Shown: one piece after another, positions 22,009-29,140 of the stretch
How positions within the stretch are numbered: the first letter of the stretch is position 1
Layout of the letters: each line of letters opens with the position of its first letter
Assembly (NCBI GenBank): GCA_035510155.1
Contig: DATKHR010000410.1
Location: 1-29,140 of the forward strand
Length of the DNA stretch: 29,140 nt
Reading direction: 5' to 3'
Origin: DATKHR01 sp035510155
Lineage (GTDB): Bacteria > Acidobacteriota > Vicinamibacteria > Vicinamibacterales > CAVVIG01
Translations under genes and position numbers: made by a program
The notes under the pieces: generated by a model
Database searches by the model: none
Told to the model about the DNA's origin: nothing
What the model saw: only the letters and a program-made list of their open reading frames with translations

Positions 22009-22367
22009 CAGTGGCCGCCGAAGACGACGAAGCCCCGCTTGCGCAGGCTGTCGGCCAATATCACTTCCATCTCCTTCGCCTTTGCGTACGGCATCGGGTT
22101 GAGATGCTCGTACAAGCGAGGGACGAGCCGCTCGCCGAACCGTCTGACGATACGAGCCGCTTTGACGCCGGCCTTGTGGTTCTCGAATCGCCGCTCGGGC
22201 GACAGGCCGGTCATGCCGACGTAGTAGCCGGCCTTGCCGTCCGCTTTGGGGTTTCGCAGATAGACCACGTAAACGCTGTGATGATCCTTCGCGCGCGCGT
22301 GCGCCTCAGAGCCGGTCGATTTCTCGAGTTTTCTCGACTTCTTCGGCTTCTTCGACATCGTCGACAT
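22008..22367 (-). CDS. GIY-YIG nuclease-like small protein
   Basis: HSVYVVYLRNPKADGKAGYYVGMTGLSPERRFENHKAG holds the two GIY-YIG strands (VYVVYL for GIY, YYVGMT for YIG) with the conserved Arg in ERRFENH. The acidic metal-binding residue is probably the Glu in KAKEMEVILADSL. NPMPYAKAKEME and FVVFGGH at the end match a small stand-alone group of this superfamily. The lysine-rich N terminus (SKKPKKSRKLEKS) may aid DNA binding. Possible starts are 22397, 22367 and 22358; all lie within the rmuC 3' end. I chose 22367, behind a GGGGGAAG. It overlaps the YgjP-like gene (TGATG), so rmuC, this gene and that one form one unit. The role is unknown; linkage to rmuC hints at DNA processing. Confidence 0.82.
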   Translation of the reverse strand: MSTMSKKPKKSRKLEKSTGSEAHARAKDHHSVYVVYLRNPKADGKAGYYVGMTGLSPERRFENHKAGVKAARIVRRFGERLVPRLYEHLNPMPYAKAKEMEVILADSLRKRGFVVFGGH

Positions 22368-23655
22368 CTTCCCCCGGGAAGGCGAACGGGAGTCCATCGG
22401 TCAGCTCAGGCGCTTGCAGCATTCTTGGAACCCGGTCGATGGGCTCGAGCTGTTTGATCTCGTCTCCACCGTTGGCCGCATGCAGCTCTTTCAGCTTGCG
22501 TGCTTTGACGAGCACATTGCCCTCGAGGGATCCGACGGCCTCGTTGTACGCCTCGAGGCTCGACTTCAAGCGAGCGCCCAGCGTATCGAAGCGCGTGCCG
22601 AGCGTGCGGACGGCGTCGTACAGCGTTCTCCCGAGCTCGCTGATCTTGCGCGCGTTCTCCTGCAACGCCTCCTGTTGCCACCCGTAGGCGACGGCCCTCA
22701 GAAGCGCGATGAGCGTGGTCGGGCTGGCGAGAATGACCCGCTTCTCGACGCCGAACTCGATGAGCATCGGATCCTGCTCGAGGGCGGCACTGAAGAACAT
22801 CTCGCCGGGCAGGAACATGATCACGAATTCCGGCGTGGCCGGCACTTTGTCGAAGTAGCTCTTGGCCGAGAGCTGTGAGAGGTGGGCGCGCACCTGGCGG
22901 GAATGATCCGCCAGCAGCTTGTGCCGCGTATCGTCTTCCGTCGCTTCGAGGGCGCGAAGATACGCGTCGAGCGGCACCTTGGCGTCCACGATCATGTGCT
23001 TGCCGCCCGGCAGGTTGATGATGACGTCGGGCCGGACGCGGCCGTTCTCGGTGGCGATCGTCTCCTGCTCGGTGAAGTGGCAGTGTTCGACCATCCCGGC
23101 CAGCTCGACAACCCTCTTGAGCTGTAGTTCCCCCCAGCGTCCGCGGACGCCGGGACGCTTGAGCGCATCGACGAGCCGCTGCGTCTGGCCGCGGAGGTCC
23201 TGGCCGACCGTGTCAAGCGCCGCGAGCTTCTCGATGAGCGCCGCGCCGGTCTCGAGGCGGCGGCGCTCGCTTTCCTTGATGTCGCGGTCGACCTGTTCAA
23301 GCGTCTTTGCCATCGGCAGAAGGAGATCTTCAATCGCTTTCCTGCGCGAGTCGATGTCGGCGGTGGCCTCGGCGCGCGCCTGTTGAAGCTTCGTCTGCGC
23401 AAGCGAGAGAAACTGTTCGTTATTGTGCTTGAGCGCCTCGGCGCTGAGTGCACCGAACGCGTCGCGGAGCTTGGCCTCCGCGTCCTGATACGCTCTCAAC
23501 CGTTCGACGTGGACGGCCCGATCTCTCTCAAGCTCGGCCTGGAGACGGCCGCGCCCCGGACGCGCGGCGAGCCATCCCACGAGCATGCCGATGGCGAGGC
23601 CGGCGATGAGCGTGCTGACCAGGACGACTGAGACTATGGGATCAATGGGCATCAT
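22306..23655 (-). CDS. rmuC: DNA recombination protein RmuC
   Basis: RmuC limits inversion recombination and belongs to the PD-(D/E)xK nuclease-like superfamily. The protein has an N-terminal membrane helix (VSVVLVSTLIAGLAIGMLVGW), a long coiled coil (residues about 35-150), then the conserved core: GVRGRWGELQLKRVVELAGM (residues about 170-190), RPDVIINLPGGKHMIVDAKVPLDAYLRALE with the catalytic-type D...DAK pattern, and EFVIMFLPGEMFFSAALEQDP and VILASPTTLIALLRAVAYGWQQE. The acidic tail (GEDVDDVEEAEEVEKTRE) is overlapped by the GIY-YIG gene. Length 449 aa is normal. Two adjacent ATGs (23655, 23652) are possible starts; a TACAAT at 23659-23654 overlaps them, which I do not trust as the promoter. 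Confidence 0.95.
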   Translation of the reverse strand: MMPIDPIVSVVLVSTLIAGLAIGMLVGWLAARPGRGRLQAELERDRAVHVERLRAYQDAEAKLRDAFGALSAEALKHNNEQFLSLAQTKLQQARAEATADIDSRRKAIEDLLLPMAKTLEQVDRDIKESERRRLETGAALIEKLAALDTVGQDLRGQTQRLVDALKRPGVRGRWGELQLKRVVELAGMVEHCHFTEQETIATENGRVRPDVIINLPGGKHMIVDAKVPLDAYLRALEATEDDTRHKLLADHSRQVRAHLSQLSAKSYFDKVPATPEFVIMFLPGEMFFSAALEQDPMLIEFGVEKRVILASPTTLIALLRAVAYGWQQEALQENARKISELGRTLYDAVRTLGTRFDTLGARLKSSLEAYNEAVGSLEGNVLVKARKLKELHAANGGDEIKQLEPIDRVPRMLQAPELTDGLPFAFPGEDVDDVEEAEEVEKTREIDRL

Positions 23656-23696
23656 TGTACCGCGGGATTACCCAGCGAGGACTCCATCCCGCCGAC

Positions 23697-24293
23697 TCAG
23701 CGCGACACGACGAACGGCAGCCACGACTCGGGCAACTGGAGCTCCGCTGCGTGGACGGCCTGAAAGATCGCACGCTCCCCGACCGCGTTACCCGGGGCGG
23801 CAAGATCGCGCGCGCGGAGCCCGGCGGCGATTTGCCGGAGCGCGCGGCGCGCCTCGATCTGCGCCCGGCGCCTGCCGTTCTCATACTGCGGCGTGGCAGC
23901 GCGCGCATCGGCGCGCTCCGCTTTGAGCCGCTCGAGCCGCGGCCTGTCGACCGGCTCAAGCGGGAGCTGGAAGTGAAAACGCTCCTCGGACGCGGTGTCG
24001 AGGTCGCCCGCGGCCCGGAGCGCGCGATTCCGATCGAGGTCTGCCCGGTAGCACTGAAAACAGAGCAATCGGGGACCGGACATCCGCGCCCGCCGCCAAT
24101 TCGCTTCCGACAGCTGCCTGCCTGGCAGGACAAGCTCCTGCCGTGCGCCAAAGGCCCCCCTTGCTCCGTTCGCAGCACGCTTCAGCGCTTCGCGGCAGGC
24201 CGGGCACAGCGCTTTCGGTCGTTTGCCCTCCAACTCGCCACCCGGGAAGGCAACCCATTCATCCGTCGCAGGTTCAAGCGTTTGTTGGGCCAT
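23697..24293 (-). CDS. conserved hypothetical protein with two CxxC motifs, 198 aa
   Basis: The N-terminal part reads EWVAFPGGELEGKRPKALCPACREALKRAA and then RLLCFQCYRADLDRNRAL, so CPAC and CFQC probably make one zinc site (a split ribbon). The remainder is helical and arginine-rich (RPRLERLKAERADARAAT, then RRRAQIEARRALRQIAAGL), ending in AELQLPESWLPFVVSR. I recall close relatives from Acidobacteriota annotated only as hypothetical. A nucleic-acid-binding role is a guess from charge and zinc site. No signal peptide. The ATG at 24293 lies seven bases after a TACACT hexamer. The gene starts a unit of its own, 41 bases upstream of rmuC on the same strand. Confidence 0.8.
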   Translation of the reverse strand: MAQQTLEPATDEWVAFPGGELEGKRPKALCPACREALKRAANGARGAFGARQELVLPGRQLSEANWRRARMSGPRLLCFQCYRADLDRNRALRAAGDLDTASEERFHFQLPLEPVDRPRLERLKAERADARAATPQYENGRRRAQIEARRALRQIAAGLRARDLAAPGNAVGERAIFQAVHAAELQLPESWLPFVVSR

Positions 24294-24300
24294 GCCTGGC

Positions 24301-24306
24301 AGTGTA
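24301..24306 (-). promoter_or_regulatory. -10-like hexamer of the CxxC protein gene
   Basis: TACACT on the minus strand (24306-24301) is followed by seven bases and the ATG at 24293, predicting a leaderless or nearly leaderless transcript. Confidence 0.4.
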
Positions 24307-24372
24307 TGCGTTGGCTGTGACAGGCCAGGTCACACTTGGTTCTTGGGCCTTGCTACTCGGGCCTGGTCCGCT

Positions 24373-24386
24373 TTTGGTCTTTGGTC
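24373..24386. repeat. tandem heptamer, TTTGGTC x2, in a degenerate repeat tract
   Basis: Two exact TTTGGTC units (GACCAAA on the other strand) sit in the 106-base gap between the CxxC protein gene and the ProX/YbaK stop. Degenerate relatives (TTGGTTC, TTGGGCC, CCTGGTC) occupy 24336-24370. Apart from this tract and a GTGAC/GTCAC inverted repeat near 24318-24334, the gap shows nothing else. Confidence 0.5.
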
Positions 24387-24399
24387 AGGGGTGCGGCGG

Positions 24400-24897
24400 T
24401 CAGATGGCGATGCGCTCGACGTGATTGCCGGCCGCTTCGAGGAACCGGCGGAAGTCAGCCGCCGAAATGACGAGCGTCACGGTATTGATGTTGGGGTGAA
24501 ACGAGAGGCGTGCCGCGGACTGCAGGTCCCGATCCAGGAACACGCGCACCCCGTGATCGTGATCGTTGATCAGCCCGAACGGCGAGACCGATCCAGGTGT
24601 CAGTCCCAAGCACTTCATCAGCCGTTCGGGCGACCCGAAGCTCAGCTTGCCGTCACCAATCTGGGCCGCGACAGCCCTCAAATCGGCCTTCTTCGAGTGA
24701 ACCAAAATGACGAGATAGTGACGGTCACCCTTCTGATTCCGAAGAAAGAGGTTCTTGCAATGGGTCGCATCGATCCCCGCCCAGTGCTTCTCCGCCTCTT
24801 CGACCGTCGGCACCGGCGGATGCTCATGCCGCTCGAACGGGATCCCGAGCTCCAGCAGCCGTTCGCGGACGCGCCGTTCCTGATCGGTGATCGCCAT
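24400..24897 (-). CDS. YbaK/ProX-type aminoacyl-tRNA deacylase
   Basis: This 165-residue, stand-alone editing-domain protein resembles ProX (ProXp-ala) and YbaK, which hydrolyse mischarged tRNA (Ala-tRNA-Pro or Cys-tRNA-Pro). Family features are RRVRERLLELGIPFERHEHPPVPTVEEAEKHW at the start, THCKNLFLRNQKGDRHYLVIL with the conserved Lys, FGSPERLMKCLGLTPGSVSPFGLIND with the GxxPFGL loop, and VRVFLDRDL and SFHPNINTVTLVISAADFRRFLE at the end. The CKNLFLRN block favours the ProXp-ala group over YbaK. The ATG at 24897 begins 19 bases after the TolC-like stop, so it may be read from the efflux operon although it has no obvious link to efflux. Confidence 0.92.
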   Translation of the reverse strand: MAITDQERRVRERLLELGIPFERHEHPPVPTVEEAEKHWAGIDATHCKNLFLRNQKGDRHYLVILVHSKKADLRAVAAQIGDGKLSFGSPERLMKCLGLTPGSVSPFGLINDHDHGVRVFLDRDLQSAARLSFHPNINTVTLVISAADFRRFLEAAGNHVERIAI

Positions 24898-24916
24898 TGC
24901 GCCTGTCCACGAGCTG

Positions 24917-26227
24917 CTACGGGAATCGGCCGAGCGCGTTCAGCAGTTCCAGGCGGGCCCGCCGAAGTTGATCTTCAGCGATGGCGACCGCGGTACCGGT
25001 GTCCCGCGCCACACGTTGAGCGTCGATGACCTCGATGTTCGTCGCGCCACCCGCTCGGAAACTGATGTTCGTGATGTTGACGACCTGGTCGGCCTCGTCG
25101 GCTGTCGCGCGGGCGCTTGCGAGAGTTCGTTCTCCACTCGCCACCGCCTCGCGTGCGGCGCGAACTTGCGCGCTGGCTTCGGTCGTCGCGCCCGTCAGTG
25201 TGGCCCGTGCGTTGTCAAAGGCCGCTCGACGCTGCGTTTTCACCGCCCCCCGCTGCCCGCTGTCGAAGATCGGCACGTTCGCCTGGAACAGAATTCGCCA
25301 GCTGTTCTGCGGCAGAAAGAACGGCGGAGGATACGTGCTGGACGGTTGAAAAATGGCATCGACGGTTGGATACCAGTCTTTCGTGCTGTCTCGCACGACC
25401 CGGTCCGCAGCCTGCTGCTCGGCGGCAAAGAGCTTGAGATCCGAGCGCCACAGGGACAAATCGCCGGGCGTGGCCGGTGGGACCGCAAAGTCCGGCTCAC
25501 CGGACGCATCCGCCGGACCGTCGACCGCCATCAGCACGCCGAGCGCCTCTTGCGCCCGATACAGCGCCAGCCTGGCCACCTCGACCAGTCCCTCGTTGGC
25601 CGTCACCTGCTGCTGCGCGCGCAGCGCGTTGAGCCGGCTGCCCATGCCCTGCTGCTCGAGCTCCGACGCAAGATCGAAATGGGCCTTCGCGACGTCGCGC
25701 GCGCGCTCATTGCTTTCGACGACGCGCCGCTCGGCGATGATTGCGAGATACGCATCCGCTGTCGCCAGGGCGACCTGCCGCTTCGTGTCGGCCAGGCTCA
25801 ACTCGGAAATGTCCTTGGCGTCCTGCACCTGCGCGCGTCGCGCCCACGCCGCGGCCGCGAGAATCGGCATGTCGGCGTTGATGGCGGCGGCCGCCTGGCT
25901 GCGCGGCGTGACGGTCACGCCGCTGAACTCCACGCCGTGGTTCAGAATCGTCCAGGTCACGCTGCCTGTGACTTGCAGAAGCGTTGCCGCGCGCGCCTGC
26001 CCGAGGAGCCCGTCGGCGCGCAGGATGCCGCTCGCCGCCGCAGCAACGCTCGGGTTGTTGTCTTGCGCTCGCTGTATCGCCTCCGGAAACGTCACGCGAA
26101 CGACAGGCGCCGGCGCGGTCTGCGCGTGAGATGTCGCGGCGATCGCGGCCAAGCCGAGGGCGACCCTCTGCCCGCGGGTCACCCACTGCCGCCACAGCCG
26201 GGCTCCCAGCCGCGAATTACGAGTCAC
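24917..26227 (-). CDS. TolC-like outer-membrane efflux factor
   Basis: The protein has a leader (VALGLAAIAATSHAQ) and two copies of the OEP repeat: VTFPEAIQRAQDNNPSVAAAASGI with later AWARRAQVQDAKDISELSLADTKRQVALATADAYLAI, and DLKLFAAEQQAADRVVRDSTKDWYPTVDAIFQPS with VPIFDSGQRGAVKTQRRAAFDNARATL. It ends VINITNISFRAG-like (VVNITNISFRAGGATNIEVIDAQRV), a classical late block. It should form a trimeric channel across the outer membrane. The start is uncertain: ATG 26266 (50 bases inside the RND gene), GTG 26227 (11-base overlap with its stop; chosen) or GTG 26182. It is the partner of the RND permease encoded upstream. Confidence 0.9.
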   Translation of the reverse strand: MTRNSRLGARLWRQWVTRGQRVALGLAAIAATSHAQTAPAPVVRVTFPEAIQRAQDNNPSVAAAASGILRADGLLGQARAATLLQVTGSVTWTILNHGVEFSGVTVTPRSQAAAAINADMPILAAAAWARRAQVQDAKDISELSLADTKRQVALATADAYLAIIAERRVVESNERARDVAKAHFDLASELEQQGMGSRLNALRAQQQVTANEGLVEVARLALYRAQEALGVLMAVDGPADASGEPDFAVPPATPGDLSLWRSDLKLFAAEQQAADRVVRDSTKDWYPTVDAIFQPSSTYPPPFFLPQNSWRILFQANVPIFDSGQRGAVKTQRRAAFDNARATLTGATTEASAQVRAAREAVASGERTLASARATADEADQVVNITNISFRAGGATNIEVIDAQRVARDTGTAVAIAEDQLRRARLELLNALGRFP

Positions 26228-29140
26228 GACGTCGGGCGCGGCTCCCGAGCCCCTTGACGACGACATACAGCACTGGAATAAAGCCGAGATTCAAGAATGT
26301 CGACGCCAGCATGCCGCCGGCCACGGCGGTTCCCACCGAATGACGCGCTTCACGGCCGGCCCCGCCGGCGAGGGCGAGCGGCATGACTCCGAGAATGAAG
26401 GCGAGCGATGTCATCAGAATCGGACGGAGCCGAATCCGCGCCGCTTCCACGGCGGCATCAACTACCGTCATCCCGCGCGCCCGCAGTTGCTCGGCAAATT
26501 CCACGACGAGAATGCCGTTCTTCGCCGAGAGCCCAATCAACATGACCAGGCCAATCTGACAGTACACGTCATTAATCAGTCCCCTCCCCGACTGCGCCGC
26601 GAGCGCGCCCATGATGGCCAGCGGAACCGACAGCAGAATGATGAACGGCAGCGTGACGCTCTCGTACTGGCCGGCCAGCGTCAAATACACGAGCAGGAGG
26701 CCGAGGCCAAAGATGGCGGCAGACTGCCCCCCGGCGTTGATCTCTTCGTGCGATACTCCCGACCACGCGTACGAAAACCCTTGCGGCAGCACGCGCTCGG
26801 ACAACTGCGCCATCGTCTGCAGCGCCTGACCGGAGCTGTACCCGGGCGCCGCCGACCCGTTGATCGACGCCGATCGAAACAGATTGAAATGGCCGATGCT
26901 CTTGGGCGCCGTCGCCTCCTTCACCGACACGACGTTACTGAGCGGCATCATCGTGCCCGCCGCGGTGCGAACGTAATACCGCTGGATGTCGGTCGGGTTC
27001 GACCGGAACTGATGGTCGGCCTGCACGTAGACGCGGTACGAACGGTTGTTGAAGTCGAAGTCGTTGACGTAGGTCGATCCGAGCAGAATCTGCATCGTGT
27101 TCGTCACGTCGGCCAGCGATATGCCCAAGCTCTTGGCCTGCTCGCGATCGATGTTCACCACGAGCTGCGGATCGTTGGCTGTGAACTGCGTGAAGAGCGC
27201 CGTCAACCCCGACGTCTGATTGCCCCGGGTGATGAGCTGCTGCGCGGCGGCCTCGAGCCCCTCGATCTGCCCGCCGCTTTGATCCAACAGCTCGTACGAA
27301 AAGCCGCCGAACTGCCCGAGACCCTGAATCGAGGGCGGCAGGAACGGAATCACCATCGCGCCGGTGATCTGGCTGAAGCCTGCGAACAGTTGCCCGACCA
27401 GGGCCTTCGCTGAGTGCGCGTCGCCCGGCCGATCTTTGAAGTCTTTGAGCTGCGCGAACAGGATGCCCTGGTTGGGCGCGGATCCCGTGAAGCCGAAGCC
27501 GCCGGCGGCGAACATCTGCTTCGTTTCAGGCATCCTCATCATGATCTGCTCCGACTGCTTGATGATGCCCATCGTGTAGTCGAGCGACGCGCCGGGCGGC
27601 GCCTGAATGAGGACCATGATGTAGCCTTGGTCTTCGTCCGGGACGAAGCCGGAAGGCACCGTCGTGTAGACCCAATAGGTCGCGCCGAGCAGCGCGGCGA
27701 ACACCACCGTGACCGCGACGCGCGCGCGGATCAGCAACCGCAGCCCGGACACCATGGCAGACGTGCCGCCGTCGATCAGCCGGTTCACGACTCGAAAGAA
27801 CGCGCCGCTTGGCTTCTTCTCTTCTCCGAGGAGCAGAGCGGAGAGCGCGGGCGTCAGAGTAAGCGCGTTGAACGCGGAGATCACCATCGACACCGCGATC
27901 GTCAGCGCGAACTGCTGGTAGAGCCGGCCCGTCGTGCCCGGAAAGAAGGCCACAGGGACGAACACCGCCGCCAACACGAGCGCCGTCGCGATCACCGCGC
28001 TCGTCACCTCGCGCATCGCCTCGGAGGCGGCCTCGGTCTGGAGCTCGCCCGGCTGACCTCCGAGCGCCACGGACTCGCCCGCCGGTCCTCCTTCCCGGCG
28101 CGCCGCCGCCCGCCGCTTCAGGTACCGCTCGTGAATGTGGCGCTCGATGTTCTCGATCACGACTATCGCATCGTCGACGACGAGGCCGGTTGCCAGCGTG
28201 ATGCCGAAGAGCGTCAGCGTATTGATTGAGAATCCGAACAGCCTCACGAACGCGAAGGTGCCGACCAGCGAGACCGGGATCGTGATCGTCGGGATGAGCG
28301 TCGTCCGCCAGTTCTGCAGGAACAGGAACATGACGAGCACCACGAGCCCGATCGCCTGCGCCAGCGTGATCACCACTTCGCGAATCGACTCCGAGACCAC
28401 GCTCGTCGTGTCGAAGGCGACTTGCACCTTCATGCCGGGGGGAAACCGGCGGGACAGACGATCGATCTCCGCCGAGACGTCGCGATAGACCTGCAGCGAG
28501 TTCGCCGTCGGCAATTGGAGGACGCCGAACGCGATCGCGTCGCGACCGTTGAAGCGCGCCGCCGAAGAGTAGCTCTCGGCGCCGAGCTCCGTCCGCCCGA
28601 CTTCGCGCACGCGGACCAGCCCGCCATCGGGCGATCGTTTGAGGATGATGTCCTCGAACTGCGCGGGGTCGTTCAGGCGCCCCGCCGCCCGAACGCTGAT
28701 CTGGTACGCGTGCCCCGCAGGCGACGGGTCGGCCCCGACGGCGCCGGCCGCGACCTGAACGTTCTGCTCGCGCAGAGCAGCAACGACCTCATCTGCCGTG
28801 ATGTTGCGGCCGGCCAGCTTGTCAGGATCGATCCACAGCCGCATCGCGTACCGGCCGACGCCGAATATCAGGACGTCGCCGACGCCCGGCACGCGTTTGA
28901 TATCGTCAACGATGAAACGATCCACGTAATTGCTGATGAAGAGCGGGTCGTACTCGCCGTGCTCCGCAAACGCCGCAGCCGCCAGTACGAAATTCGTCGA
29001 CACCTTCGTGACCGAGATGCCGACCTGCTTCACTTCGTTCGGCAGCCGCCCTTCGGCTTGAGAAATGCGGTTCTGCACATCCACTGCGGCCACGTCGAGG
29101 CTTCGGCTGATGTCGAACGTGACGACGATGTTCGACGATC
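26217..29140 (-). CDS. RND efflux permease, HAE1 (AcrB/MexB) family, 5' end beyond window
   Basis: The frame is open to the right edge (SSNIVVTFDISRSLDVAAVDVQNRISQAEGRLP reads on before the first in-window start), so roughly the first 90 residues are missing. The rest is a full inner-membrane drug/proton antiporter. The Asp-Asp pair of the proton relay (GLVVDDAIVVIENIERH, 28170-28175) and the partner Lys (SAKNGILVVEFAEQLRARG, 26520-26522) are both present, as are FVPDEDQGYIMVLIQAPPGAS and the docking-domain block VNDFDFNNRSYRVYVQADHQFR. A Gly- and Arg-rich loop (RRAAARREGGPAGESVALGGQPGELQTEAA) after the fourth membrane segment is longer than usual. The adaptor gene should lie upstream, outside the window. 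The substrate is unknown. Confidence 0.95.
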   Translation of the reverse strand, partial: SSNIVVTFDISRSLDVAAVDVQNRISQAEGRLPNEVKQVGISVTKVSTNFVLAAAAFAEHGEYDPLFISNYVDRFIVDDIKRVPGVGDVLIFGVGRYAMRLWIDPDKLAGRNITADEVVAALREQNVQVAAGAVGADPSPAGHAYQISVRAAGRLNDPAQFEDIILKRSPDGGLVRVREVGRTELGAESYSSAARFNGRDAIAFGVLQLPTANSLQVYRDVSAEIDRLSRRFPPGMKVQVAFDTTSVVSESIREVVITLAQAIGLVVLVMFLFLQNWRTTLIPTITIPVSLVGTFAFVRLFGFSINTLTLFGITLATGLVVDDAIVVIENIERHIHERYLKRRAAARREGGPAGESVALGGQPGELQTEAASEAMREVTSAVIATALVLAAVFVPVAFFPGTTGRLYQQFALTIAVSMVISAFNALTLTPALSALLLGEEKKPSGAFFRVVNRLIDGGTSAMVSGLRLLIRARVAVTVVFAALLGATYWVYTTVPSGFVPDEDQGYIMVLIQAPPGASLDYTMGIIKQSEQIMMRMPETKQMFAAGGFGFTGSAPNQGILFAQLKDFKDRPGDAHSAKALVGQLFAGFSQITGAMVIPFLPPSIQGLGQFGGFSYELLDQSGGQIEGLEAAAQQLITRGNQTSGLTALFTQFTANDPQLVVNIDREQAKSLGISLADVTNTMQILLGSTYVNDFDFNNRSYRVYVQADHQFRSNPTDIQRYYVRTAAGTMMPLSNVVSVKEATAPKSIGHFNLFRSASINGSAAPGYSSGQALQTMAQLSERVLPQGFSYAWSGVSHEEINAGGQSAAIFGLGLLLVYLTLAGQYESVTLPFIILLSVPLAIMGALAAQSGRGLINDVYCQIGLVMLIGLSAKNGILVVEFAEQLRARGMTVVDAAVEAARIRLRPILMTSLAFILGVMPLALAGGAGREARHSVGTAVAGGMLASTFLNLGFIPVLYVVVKGLGSRARRRDS

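Noticed and set aside
23654..23659. TACAAT on the minus strand as the rmuC -10 element
   Set aside because: It overlaps both start ATGs, so the transcript would begin inside the gene; no in-frame ATG, GTG or TTG follows soon enough to keep the membrane helix.
1..29140. Insertion sequence, prophage, CRISPR array, tRNA or toxin-antitoxin module
   Set aside because: No transposase, integrase, spaced direct repeats, cloverleaf or toxin pair was found; the only mobile-looking DNA is the short palindromic element family.

Overview
The window is high-GC DNA with dense, mostly short-gapped genes and several secreted peptidases. It carries an S9 prolyl-oligopeptidase-like protein, a large M14 peptidase, an M29-like aminopeptidase, DUF4126, a Tat-exported molybdenum hydroxylase next to a PQQ dehydrogenase, and an RND efflux pump. 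Together with the style of its intergenic heptamer repeats this suggests a soil-type Acidobacteriota, probably of the Vicinamibacteria kind. That assignment is an inference from gene content, since no rRNA or other marker is present. I see no tRNA, rRNA, CRISPR array, transposase or phage gene. No stretch longer than about 110 bases lacks a gene.

Layout. 1-594: the 3' end of an S9 peptidase gene with an internal deletion and frameshift. 577-1756: a divergent pair (unknown protein; exported SAM methyltransferase) that appears to share one -10 element. 1781-4377: an AlgI/AlgJ-like O-acetylation pair. 4431-5018: a DUF4126 membrane protein. 5078-9023 (minus): M14 peptidase, a secreted HELGH metalloprotease-like protein and a Dabb protein. 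9107-10264: an M29-like exported aminopeptidase, convergent with an exported cupin. 10785-11099: a small coiled-coil protein. 11164-19425: a tightly packed plus-strand operon of [2Fe-2S] subunit, Tat-exported molybdopterin subunit, di-heme cytochrome c, PQQ dehydrogenase, exported amidase and zinc-ribbon protein. 19530-19679: a short bacterial metallothionein gene. 19711-21282: an AsmA-like protein. 21127-23655 (minus): rmuC, a GIY-YIG protein and a YgjP-type metalloprotease. 23697-24293 (minus): an unknown protein with two CxxC motifs. 24400-29140 (minus): RND permease (cut by the window end), TolC-like outer-membrane factor and a ProX/YbaK deacylase.

How the genes work together. The 11164-19425 operon looks like a periplasmic oxidation module. 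A FAD-less molybdenum hydroxylase and a PQQ dehydrogenase could both pass electrons to the shared di-heme cytochrome, and the amidase could act on an amide or lactam made or met in the same pathway. The RND and TolC genes are the inner and outer parts of an efflux pump whose adaptor should lie beyond the right edge.

Two non-gene signals stand out. First, a 25-bp hairpin element occurs in frame inside two unrelated genes (2862-2886 in the AlgI-like gene, 21718-21742 in the YgjP-like gene), with an A-T to G-C compensatory change in its stem. This resembles the behaviour of palindromic elements known to insert into coding sequence. Second, many genes that open a transcription unit have a TANNNT-like hexamer ending 6 to 8 bases before the start codon, which predicts leaderless transcripts. 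Short tandem heptamers of four different units also occur at gene ends and inside the YgjP-like gene.
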